Shown here: piece after piece, positions 55,449-64,000 of the stretch
Numbering within the stretch: position 1 is the stretch's first letter
Layout of the letters: each line of letters opens with the position of its first letter
NCBI GenBank assembly: GCA_032622095.1
Contig: CP136061.1
Span: 168,893,107-168,957,106 of the forward strand
Reading direction: 5' to 3'
Source of the DNA: Siphonodentalium dalli
Taxonomy: Eukaryota > Mollusca > Scaphopoda > Gadilida > Siphonodentaliidae
Length of the DNA: 64,000 bases
Made by a program: the position numbers and the translations under genes
The notes under the pieces: generated by a model
Databases searched by the model: none
Told to the model about the DNA's origin: nothing
What the model saw: only the letters and a program-made list of their open reading frames with translations

Positions 55449-57388
55449 GCAGTTAATTGATATATTTGTGGATTCGGATGTTCTAATTTGTGCTTGTGTT
55501 GTGTCAGCATTTTTGGAATTATAGGTATCTGTATTGGATAATCTATCAATCTCTGCAGAAGTAGAGGAAACCAATGTTGTTTGGGCCATCGAGGTGCAAT
55601 TAGAATTAGATCGCATTGATATTGCGTCATATGTTTTAGTACCCTCGGAATTAAATTCATTGGTGGGAATGCATACGCAAATAGATTTTGCCAGTGCATT
55701 GTCAGTGCATCTATTTGAAGTGCTTGTGGATTTGGGTGCCATGAACAGAAAATTATCGTTTTCTTGTTGTCGGCTGTTGCGAATAGATCTATTAGGGGAT
55801 GACCCCATTTGTTGAAAATCTGTTCTACTATTTCCTGATCTAACTCCCACTCTGTTTCCCGAATTGTGTATCGGCTTAAATGGTCGGCCAGAATGTTGGC
55901 TTTCCCTGCTATGTGTGCTGCCTTGATCGTCATTTTGTGATTCAGGGCATGTGACCACAATTCCCAAAGTTTCATGCATAATTGGGGTGAATGTGTTCCC
56001 CCTTGCTTGTTTATATACTGTACTACTGTTGTGTTGTCTGATCTGATCAGTACATGTTTGTTGTGTAACTGGGCTGTAAAATGTTTCAGAGCCATTAAAA
56101 CAGCCTGCATTTCTAGATTGTTTATATGCAGTTTTCTCTGTTCTTTTGACCAGATCCCTTGTACCATCTCCCCATTCATATGTGCTCCCCACCCTGTTAA
56201 AGCAGCATCTGTGGTAATTGTTGCTTGTATTTTTAACGGATGTAGAGATTGACCCAAAAGCATGTTTGCTGAATTTTTCCACCACTGCAGATGTGGTATT
56301 AGCGATTGAGAAAATGGGATTAGTGTGTCTATACTCATGGTTGATGCCTTCCAATGACTCAAGTGTAATTGAATTGGACGCATAAAAAGACGTGCATTTG
56401 GGATCAATTCCAGACATGATGCTATTTTCCCCAGCAGTTCTAGGTATTGTCTGGCTGGTACTGATTTTGCAAAGAAATTTCCCACCGACTTTTGAATACT
56501 CTCTATTCTTTGTGGAGTTGGGTGAACTATATTTTGTTTGAAATTGAGCACTGCACCTAGATACGTTATTGTTTGAGTCGGATTTAGATTTGATTTTTCT
56601 GTATTTATTAAGAATCCAAGACTTCTTAACGTGTGTAATACTATGTTTTTTTCTTTTATCAAGGCTTGTTTTGACTGATTTAATGCCATCCAGTTGTCTA
56701 GGTACACACAAAGGGTTATATTTTGTTTTCTGAGGTGTCCCGCCACTTCTGTTACTACTTTTGTAAAGCAACGTGGACCTGATGTAGGGCCAAAGCACAG
56801 TACTTTCCATTGATACAATTTTTTGTTTACCGCAAACCGTAGATACTTTCTGTGGGCTGGGTACAGTGCCAGATGGTAATACGCATCGGCTAAATCTAGT
56901 GTTATTGCCCAACTGTTTGGTGTTACTATGTTTAGAACCTTTGATAGGGTATCCATTTTGAAGTGTTCTTTCCGGAGATACTGGTTGAGTGGTTTCAAAT
57001 TTATTACTGGCCGCCAACTGCCATTTTTCTTTTGAGTAAGGAACAGTGTACTGTAGAAACCGTTTAATTTGTCTTTGTCTGGGACAATTTCTATCGCATT
57101 CAATTTGAACAAATGCTCTATTTCTAGATTTAACATTTCTAGTTTTTTGGCATCGACATGTGTCTCTTTTATGCCAAGAAAAGGGGGTTTCTCTAGGAAT
57201 TCCAATTTGAAACCCTCCTCTATTGTCGATAGGACCCACTGATCCTTTGTAATTAGTTTCCACTGATTTAGAAAAAGTGCCAGTCGACCTCCAACAGGCA
57301 TTTCTAACATACTCACCCAGTCATCTTCTAGCAGGACGAAAGTTCCTGTTGTTTTGGTTTCCTTTCTTAGGAATCCGAAAATTGCCAA
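55424..57388 (-). CDS. DIRS reverse transcriptase-RNase H polyprotein
   Basis: 654 residues, uninterrupted. RT blocks: WRPVINLKPLNQYL (125-138), TLDLADAYYHL with D165 (163-173), VLCFGPTSGPRCF (196-208), and YLDN at 229-232, where the family normally has YLDD, so the second catalytic Asp appears replaced by Asn. RNase H follows with the acidic set D394, E426, D451, D502 (TTDAALTGWGAH, LEMQAVLMAL, RSDNTT, ADHLSR). The C-terminal DLFAT...AFPPMNLIPRVL...APRWPKQHWFP region is the conserved tail of DIRS polyproteins, sometimes described as methyltransferase-like. It overlaps the end of gag by ~68 bp and the start of the recombinase by 25 bp. It would make and process cDNA of the element's RNA. The ORF is open but may be catalytically impaired. 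Confidence 0.93.
   Translation of the reverse strand: MAIFGFLRKETKTTGTFVLLEDDWVSMLEMPVGGRLALFLNQWKLITKDQWVLSTIEEGFKLEFLEKPPFLGIKETHVDAKKLEMLNLEIEHLFKLNAIEIVPDKDKLNGFYSTLFLTQKKNGSWRPVINLKPLNQYLRKEHFKMDTLSKVLNIVTPNSWAITLDLADAYYHLALYPAHRKYLRFAVNKKLYQWKVLCFGPTSGPRCFTKVVTEVAGHLRKQNITLCVYLDNWMALNQSKQALIKEKNIVLHTLRSLGFLINTEKSNLNPTQTITYLGAVLNFKQNIVHPTPQRIESIQKSVGNFFAKSVPARQYLELLGKIASCLELIPNARLFMRPIQLHLSHWKASTMSIDTLIPFSQSLIPHLQWWKNSANMLLGQSLHPLKIQATITTDAALTGWGAHMNGEMVQGIWSKEQRKLHINNLEMQAVLMALKHFTAQLHNKHVLIRSDNTTVVQYINKQGGTHSPQLCMKLWELWSHALNHKMTIKAAHIAGKANILADHLSRYTIRETEWELDQEIVEQIFNKWGHPLIDLFATADNKKTIIFCSWHPNPQALQIDALTMHWQNLFAYAFPPMNLIPRVLKHMTQYQCDLILIAPRWPKQHWFPLLLQRLIDYPIQIPIIPKMLTQHKHKLEHPNPQIYQLTAWKISTNS
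55449..57263 (-). other. Long second open frame fully overlapping the RT gene
   Basis: About 605 codons without a stop in the frame offset by two from RT, running into the recombinase frame (together 759 codons). The translated product is rich in S, N, T, K and Q and shows no domain before the recombinase start. RT and recombinase ORFs also overlap extensively in the Dictyostelium DIRS-1 element, so the open frame may be a family trait rather than a gene. I do not claim that a protein is made. Confidence 0.4.
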
Positions 57389-58166
57389 ACTTGTTGTTAA
57401 ACTGATTCATCTTCGGTGCCGCCCCTGTCTTCGCAGCGGGACCGGTGGCTCTATCTGCCTTCTGCCATGGCTGATTGTTTATGTATGCCCTCGGATCCTG
57501 AGGGTTGACTATAGTGCAGGAGGGTTGAAAGCGTCTCTTGTTTGGTACACTATAACCACTAGTCGCAATGTTTGAATCTATTGGACGTTTGGGAACTCTT
57601 TTCCCAGTGTTTGAGAACAGTTCATCCATTGATTTATCTTTGTCTCTCTTGTCCTTTATGAATTTTTCCATAGAATTGCCAAAAACTCCTTCATTTGTGA
57701 GAGGCAGATTCATAAGATCTTTGGCAATGTTCATTTTATACAGGTCTGCATCTGCTATTGTCATTTCTCGTCGAATCAGTTGGAAGAATGCTCCTGAACG
57801 TCCTAACTGATCTAAAAACTTAGTTGACATTCCGAAAATGTCTCTGACTGTTTGGATAGTATCTTGTGCTTCCGCACCACTTTGAATCATAGCCATAAGG
57901 TTGCCCATAGCTTGCTGAATGTACAGCATAGAAATTACACCCATTTGTGAGCATAATTGTCCCCTATACGCCAATTTTTCCGTGTCCTTGAACGGGATAG
58001 AATTTAAGGATCTAGAAAGTTTGAAAAAGGCTGCTTTGTTTCCAAATTTCTTTACTAAACCCCGTTCCACGACATCATCCAGAGTAGGCACCTTTAGGAA
58101 TTTCTCAGTTTCTACCTCCACTGGGAACACAGTTTTAGTTTGTTCTGCAAAAGCTGTTAAAGTCAT
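57321..58166 (-). CDS. DIRS gag-like protein, C-terminal part
   Basis: 281 residues from ATG 58166. The central helical region FLKVPTLDDVVERGLVKKFG...LSRSLNSIPFKDTEKLAYRG is typical of DIRS ORF1 proteins. It ends in a basic, Asn-rich RNA-binding-like tail (NQFNNKFGNFRIPKKGNQNN). It would package the element's RNA. The same frame is open upstream of the ATG only for HAAQP-type codons, then hits a stop. It probably belongs with the 58235-58738 frame, which is in a different register, so there is a frameshift or an excised segment of ~70 bp between them. Confidence 0.8.
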   Translation of the reverse strand: MTLTAFAEQTKTVFPVEVETEKFLKVPTLDDVVERGLVKKFGNKAAFFKLSRSLNSIPFKDTEKLAYRGQLCSQMGVISMLYIQQAMGNLMAMIQSGAEAQDTIQTVRDIFGMSTKFLDQLGRSGAFFQLIRREMTIADADLYKMNIAKDLMNLPLTNEGVFGNSMEKFIKDKRDKDKSMDELFSNTGKRVPKRPIDSNIATSGYSVPNKRRFQPSCTIVNPQDPRAYINNQPWQKADRATGPAAKTGAAPKMNQFNNKFGNFRIPKKGNQNNRNFRPARR

Positions 58167-58234
58167 TGGTTGAGCAGCATGCCAGTTACCTTATAGCACC
58201 TGTTTTTGTGATTCTTCAAGTTTCAACCCTGTTT

Positions 58235-58738
58235 TCACTTCTTCTTGGTTGGTAAGGCATCTTCACCAAACATTTCAAGTAAACCTTTTGCCAAAGGAGT
58301 TTTTCCTGTTATTAAGGTATCTGGAGGATTACTCCCCAAAACGTGAAACTCTTCTTCTTGATCAACCATAACTGACAGCGTGTCAGATTCAAAATTTCCG
58401 CCATTAACAGAGTTGGCGATACTGTCAGTGGAAGGGCGATGCTCTTCAACGGAGCTGACACCTTCTTTATCACTGTTTAAGGCCTCTGACTGCGAGGTAA
58501 TGTGTTTAGTTTTGTTCATTTTCTTCGTTTTGCCGCTCGAAAATTGTTGTTGCACAACTATTTTCATCAGCGTGTCAAGTTGGTCTTTCTGCGTTTTCAG
58601 CTGTTTCTTCAAATCATCTTCTTTATTCTTATATTTGCGTTTGTAACGTTTCGGTATATTACATTCTGATTCCGAACTGGAACTGTCAGAATCACTCATA
58701 GTTATAAGCGCGAGCGAAAATACGTCTGATCTTTTCAA
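58235..58738 (-). CDS. DIRS gag-like protein, N-terminal part
   Basis: 167 residues. Begins near the ITR inner boundary, so the ATG at 58738 or the internal MSDSDSSSSESECNIPKRYK at a later ATG may be used. Ser/Glu-rich start, then a Lys-rich coiled-coil-like segment (YKNKEDDLKKQLKTQKDQLD). It ends in PLAKGLLEMFGEDALPTKKK before TGA. A charged N-terminal domain of this kind is common in DIRS ORF1. Confidence 0.7.
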   Translation of the reverse strand: MKRSDVFSLALITMSDSDSSSSESECNIPKRYKRKYKNKEDDLKKQLKTQKDQLDTLMKIVVQQQFSSGKTKKMNKTKHITSQSEALNSDKEGVSSVEEHRPSTDSIANSVNGGNFESDTLSVMVDQEEEFHVLGSNPPDTLITGKTPLAKGLLEMFGEDALPTKKK

Positions 58739-58907
58739 ACGCCAGAAGGATTCTGAATCAAATATGGTGTGGGTTACCGATTCCGGATCGAGGTTGGACT
58801 AAAAAGTCACAACCCGGAATCGGAAGCGGGCGAGTTATTAATGCACCAAGGGGGATAATTCTAAAGCGTTTTCGTCAGGTAAGTAGATAGTTTTCGTTAG
58901 GAAATTA
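58731..58907. repeat. DIRS right inverted terminal repeat
   Basis: Inverse of the left ITR from CTTTTCAAACGCC to GTCAGGTAAGTA. Its outer end (GATAGTTTTCGTTAGGAAAT) matches the second half of the internal region. Confidence 0.9.
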
Positions 58908-60700
58908 ATATACCGAAAAAATGCAACACACATCCACAACATAGAATCCATGCTAATGTGAGATCCATGGGATAATTATAAGAACTTTATGTGAGAATCA
59001 TATAAAGAACCACACATGAGAACCTTTTGTCTGTCCCAGTCATTTCTATTGGACCAGGGAACAGTCTCAGTACATAATATTTCTCACTCTGGCTTGGGAA
59101 TAGTCTAGTTGATTTAGCCATTCGATGCGGGGAACACTGTAGATGAACATATCCAACATCCAAGAAAATCCATTTTGTGGAAAATAATTTAGAGCTCTTC
59201 AAAGTCAGACGTTTCTACTAAATAAGTAAAATTTGGGATACAGGGTTTTGGTATTTATTTCATGGTTGATCGGCTGGTAGTAACTAAAAGTCAAGAAATT
59301 ATGTTATGGAAGAAAATAGAGTGACACGGACATAATATAATACAATCACGGCCATGAAATGGCTGTAAAAACGGCCACAACTCACAAGATATGCCACAAC
59401 GAAAGCAATTTGCTGGATAACCATATGGGAGTGCAAATGTGTATGGGTAATATACAAGTCCGTTGTTCGATATCTTTAAAGGTACATAGATCACTAAAAC
59501 ATATCAATCTGAATAATTTATCGGTCACTGCAACCCAAGACACACCCAATGATTTACGTCTTGAAAGTTTGGGTATTCTGCTTTGAATACCTCCAACAGT
59601 TAAGCCAAAAAAAATAATTTCAGTCATGCAACAGACAAAGTAATGTTCCATTCGGCATAATGATTTAATTATTGAATTTAACGCAGAAACTGAAGTCCAT
59701 ACCCTTACAGTATAAATACTTTTACTAGTATACATTTCCCGGAATTTCAACACTTTCCGTGATAACAAACCATACATGTTTGACGAAATGATTACTATAT
59801 TGTAATGAAACACTAATCTCTTCAATAAATTAGCACCAATCTCACAAGATCAAAGAGAAGGTACATAGTGCATTTTACCAAGCCAGTTTCTTATCAAACA
59901 AATTTTATCAATTTCCTTCAGTCCGTACTGTACAACTCGATTGTGCTACCACGCAATGCCCAATATTAGTTTGCAGTATATTTTGTTTGAAATTATCTTA
60001 ACGATAACCCCACATATTTGTGCTTAATATCGGGGGATCATCATTTAAAGCTGGTATTTGAGAGTTTTCCCATTTACTCACTATTGTTATTTGTGATTGG
60101 GTGCACAGCATATATATGTATTAAAGGGTTAGACAGAAGGGATAAACAAGTTGATGCGGTTTGGTCAAGTTTATAATTTATTAAAAATATTCGATTGGTA
60201 CTCCTTTATATTGCTTTGATAAATTGTGTTTAGTATTCGTGTTTCATCACTTAATCGGAGCCAGCTCTGACTAATATTGTGAGAAACTGACACTAGGAAC
60301 TACACATTTTACCCAGTACTATATGCTTATCTCTCAAACTATATAATAGCAGTGAATTTTGAAAGTTTTCATGCTGAATATCAGGGACCAGGCTAGACCA
60401 GATTTCCAGGGCGAAGTGAGTCTACAAAATTTACATTGATCCGTACTACGACAGGAGTCGCTATAGAACGAAAATAGGAGAGATGTAATATGTCAATTAA
60501 ACTTATGAAACAATGGTTGAAATATGGAGTGTTTATGTTCACTTCATGACCCTAATAACTATTAATAATACCCAAACATAATTGTGAGAGGATAGCAGCA
60601 TTTTATATCGTAATTGTGGGAGAATGACAGGATTTTATTTCATATTTTTCGGGTTTTTTAAGGTTAGAAGGAACTAAATAAATTCTGGCGCGCAATTGGC
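58908..60700. other. No gene recognised
   Basis: AT-rich, low repeat content. Open frames of up to ~147 codons around 59359-59825 exist on both strands at once and lack recognisable motifs. Possibly intergenic or intronic. Confidence 0.45.
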
Positions 60701-60716
60701 GTATAATACAGTATAA

Positions 60717-61815
60717 GGCCCGTGGTTTTTTACATGTCCACGGAAGACCACGCACGATTCTTCCGTGGTTTTTCCGTGTTCAAAATCTGAACTCGCCAAG
60801 AACACGGTCTGTGTAAACGTGTTCAATCGTGTTCAGATATTTAACACGCTCTGATCACGTTTGAACACGGAACATCCACGCTATAACCACGGTACGATCA
60901 ACGGGTGACCACGGCCAAGTGATCACGTTTGAACACGGAACATCCACGCTATGACCACGGGTGAACACGGCCATAACACAGGTGACCGCGACATGAACAC
61001 GGAGGAACATGGCTGAACACGGAAACATCGCTGGTGGCAGGAGCTTGACACGCCGCTGTGGCGGAGCTCGCGGTGTCCGTTACGTAATTAATTATCACCT
61101 CCCTAGTTCAAAATATATTCTCGAAATTGCTGCTCAAATTGGCAAATGAGCGGCACCATTTTATTTATTGGAAATTTCATCGAAATTCAACCCGTCGATT
61201 GTGAAAATTGGCCCAGAAAAAGTAAAGATACCAATCTGCAATATACCGCGATTACTCATAAAAATAACTTATATATGGGAGGCGGAATTGTACCGATACA
61301 CTTGCATTATTTCAAGCAGAGTGCTAACTCAATACTAAATAACTCGAATATTTTGACAGGAACATATGACTATAAATATTTATTGAATTTTATAGATTTA
61401 CATCTTCCTGATCGAAAATAACTTTATGGGACCTTTGATAAATGTTCAATTTAGTTTCAATTTAGAATGTTTCTGGTATCAATGTCCGTTTAGTTTTAAA
61501 CAAACCTTGATCACGTTTGAACACGGAACATCCACGCTATGACCACGGGTGACCACGGCCATAATACAGGTGACCGCGACATGAACACGGAGGAACATGG
61601 CTGAACACGGAGCCATCGCTGGCGGCCGGAGCTTGGCACGCCACGGTGGCGGAGCTCGCGGTGTGCGTTACGTAATTAATTATCACCTCCCTAGTCCAAA
61701 ATATATTCTCGAAATTGCTGCTCAAATTGGCAAATGAGCAGCAGCATTTTATTTAACGGAAATTTCATCGAAATTCAACCCGTCGATTATAAAAATTGGC
61801 CCAGAGAAAGTAATA
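60717..61815. repeat. TGAACACGG motif-rich repeat with ~300-bp direct duplication
   Basis: 60717-61020 is dense in CCACGG/ACACGG/CCGTG motifs (TGAACACGGAACATCCACGC, GACCACGGGTGA). 60915-61220 is directly repeated at 61507-61810, including GGAGCTCGCGGTGTSCGTTA and TTCAACCCGTCGATT. The 91-codon frame at 61146-61421 spans the first copy and spacer and has no recognisable domain. Confidence 0.75.
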
Positions 61816-64000
61816 TATAATATATTCTGACCTGATATAATTCGTTACATGGAAACTATTTCGATGGATGGATGGCTTGGTTTTGCTAATTCTTTCATAC
61901 ATGTATAATCGATATCCGTAACCAGCGCAGAGGGCTTCAGCTCAAAATGTCCCTATTTTAAATTTGATTTTACTGCAATATTTTGTTTACAGAAATATGT
62001 GATTATGTTTTATATATATTAAACGAATATAATATTCAAACTGATAATCGGTCGTTACAAGCATGGCAATTATGTCCACGGAAACTTATTTATTGTCAGT
62101 TTTGTTAACCAACATGATGTGGTAGGGTTAGGGTATTTACTGCTATTGATGACCATAACCTGCGTGTGTGTATATTCGACCTCATGTCAAGTGCACTCCC
62201 ATAAGTTTTACGATAATATTTATTTTTATATACTTTATTGAAATTAATTAACGTATGGGTCAATTCAAGTTTCAACTTTTAAAACACAGTGGCCAGTGAT
62301 TAGTTGGTCAGCTGATTATGAAACACCAGTGTTTTGAAAACACATTGGCTTCTTCCTAGCATTATGATATAACACCATGCGGACACCATCGAAAACAAAG
62401 AGGTCAGCTAAATTAAGTACACTTAGACAAATAGTGTAGATAAGGTTCGTGTTGGGGCTTAGTGTGGTATTGCAAAATTTTGTTTTTTTAATTTAAATTA
62501 AAAATTTTGAAAATGATTTTTTACCAATGCAAATGAAATAGTCCTTGTAAATTCAATAAAGAAACTAAAATTAAAAATAATTTTTTTGAAAGTTATATAT
62601 ATCAATACAACTATAACGGTAATTAAAACAAGATCAGTAGGAAGACGACCAATCCTGGCCATACTGCCCCTGTACAAAACAAATTCTCCACTTGTTATCA
62701 CTGTCGTGCAATCGTCCTTATCCCGCGATTAGAAACTGTACTCTGTAACCGATGTCCCATATCCGCAAACTCCGTGTGAAATTGTCTCTCCGATGTGCAA
62801 TGCATCATGCATGTATGGGCGTAGGACGTGGAGTCTATGTTGTGTACAAATCATGCAATGCATGTAGCCCTGTTCAGTTATCACTGTAATTATATATTCC
62901 GCAGGCACCCGGAAATTAATAACGGACGGACAAAAATGAGACAATGTGCTAATCAAGCCATTGTTTGGAGATTATCAAAAGGGTGCCATTTCCTGCTATG
63001 CCTTTTAAAAAGCGGCGATGGGTGAAGTCAGTGCTCAAGAAACCGCCAATTTTTTTTATATGAGATATGGACATTTGAATTAAATTAACTCATTCGATGT
63101 CAGATTCGGTCGTACCAAGAATGGGAATGTTCCCCGCCTGTAATATGTCTGTATTGCCTCTTTCTAAGGAGAGATTGAATATATTACAATAATATACACA
63201 GACGACAGTATAAATAGTGATGTGGGTTTTGAGAAAAAATAACAGGAATATTGAATGTGATGGAAAATCAGAATGCTTTGTGATTGGTATGTCGAAATGA
63301 GTGATAACTGGACTAAACGACAAATTTTCAAGTGTGCAAAACTTTCCAGAAATGGTAAATGGAATCTATGTTGTTTGGAAGATCAGGTAAGCACCAATTG
63401 AACATTTGCGATATATGTTTATTTATGAAATGCTGATTTTTCTCCGATTAATTTGACAGAAACATGCGAATATTTTGTCAATTTCAAAAGCGTTTCTGTG
63501 GATATCCGAGTCCGTTATCAGATCGAAAATATTTACACATGAACTTTGTTTAGTTAACCTGGGTGTTGATGTGGGACATGCGGAATACCAACAAATTATT
63601 GTTTATGTTTTACCGGTAGTTCATTGTTTTATTTTTCTCGTTTTATTTACAAGACAGTTTTTGTTTTACTCTACCACACGCAAAATATTATCAGGAAGTT
63701 CCTTATAAACACTCGGGTTTTAACTGTCTGTTTCCAATATATCAATCCTCGACGACACGAATATTATCTGTGATGTCAATTTACGAATAATTCAATAATA
63801 TCAAATGACGGAATTATTTAAGATTGATTATGTGATCGAATTGATGTTATTGTACGCATCAAATGAATCAGACTCATTTTACTTGCAATATTTATCTATC
63901 GAAACATTATATTCTATGCGAAACACGTACTCCCGCTCGATTTAGGGTAGGTGAGAAGTAGATGTGGGTTATGAGAGACACATTTACACAAGCTGGTCAG
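61816..64000. other. No gene recognised
   Basis: AT-rich, no recognised repeat family. Short frames at 62498-62701 and 63475-63708 (hydrophobic) lack splice or homology support. Unannotated tail of the window. Confidence 0.45.

Larger units (their letters stand above)
53835..58907 (-). mobile_element. DIRS-type tyrosine-recombinase retrotransposon
   Basis: A 5.07-kb unit in minus orientation with gag-like, RT/RNase H and tyrosine recombinase genes. It is bounded by inverted terminal repeats (53835-54031; 58731-58907). An internal complementary region (54073-54179) matches both outer ends joined head to tail. That combination is diagnostic of DIRS1-group elements, which replicate through a circular intermediate. 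No target duplication is expected or seen. The coding region carries disabling changes, so this copy is probably dead. Confidence 0.93.

Noticed and set aside
58908-59830. 147-codon minus frame and opposing plus frame
   Set aside because: Both strands are open at once, no recognisable motif and no splice logic; likely chance.
63475-63708. Hydrophobic 77-residue frame resembling a membrane segment
   Set aside because: AT-rich DNA readily gives hydrophobic translations; no start context or homology to support it.
1-64000. tRNA, rRNA and tRNA-derived SINE promoters
   Set aside because: GGTTCAGATTTG-like strings in family 1 loosely resemble a B box, but no paired A box or cloverleaf could be formed.

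Overview
The window looks like AT-rich, intron- and transposon-dense animal DNA, most likely from a marine bivalve mollusc. The main reason is the abundance of elements built as a terminal hairpin, then a TCCG/TCTG (ACYG) tetranucleotide array, then tandem core units. This is the architecture described for bivalve non-autonomous Helitron/Helentron relatives such as 'pearl' and DTC84. Species assignment is inference. No complete host gene, tRNA, rRNA or CRISPR array was found. Host-like coding signal is limited to a few isolated exons: minus-strand exons at 5425-5660 and 6790-6997, and a plus-strand exon at 15284-15387. A possible two-exon gene at 8052-8597 lies inside a repeat-ended element.

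Layout. 1-10 kb holds concentric inverted repeats. Two 721-bp arms (565-1285 and 7275-7995) are almost identical and carry dense AAGTGT motifs. The right arm begins a possible element, 7275-9915, with an NRF1-type promoter and a small split gene. Between the arms lie a TIR element (1419-5990), a hAT-like element (2051-3427) and Helentron-like copies. 10-21 kb holds a truncated element with TCCCGATA arrays (10370-12473), a hAT-like element inside a hairpin family (12768-13765), a 174-bp tandem array, the plus-strand exon, LINE debris and small palindromic MITEs. 21.6-24.4 kb and 41.7-44.4 kb are two copies of one piggyBac-like (TTAA) non-autonomous element, each with a related unoccupied site elsewhere in the window. 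27.1-30.5 kb is a third TTAA element carrying a 5'-truncated LINE with a long intact RT ORF. 34.8-41.1 kb is mostly two long copies of a second Helentron-like family. 45.8-52.5 kb is a nest at least four levels deep. 53.8-58.9 kb is a nearly complete DIRS-type tyrosine-recombinase retrotransposon with inverted terminal repeats and an internal complementary region. 60.7-61.8 kb holds an array of a TGAACACGG-type motif.

The clearest results are the DIRS element with its circle-junction signature, the piggyBac-like pair, the nested insertions with paralogous empty sites, and the hairpin/microsatellite/tandem-core grammar shared by four repeat families. All element classes are read from ends, target duplications and protein motifs by eye; no database was searched.
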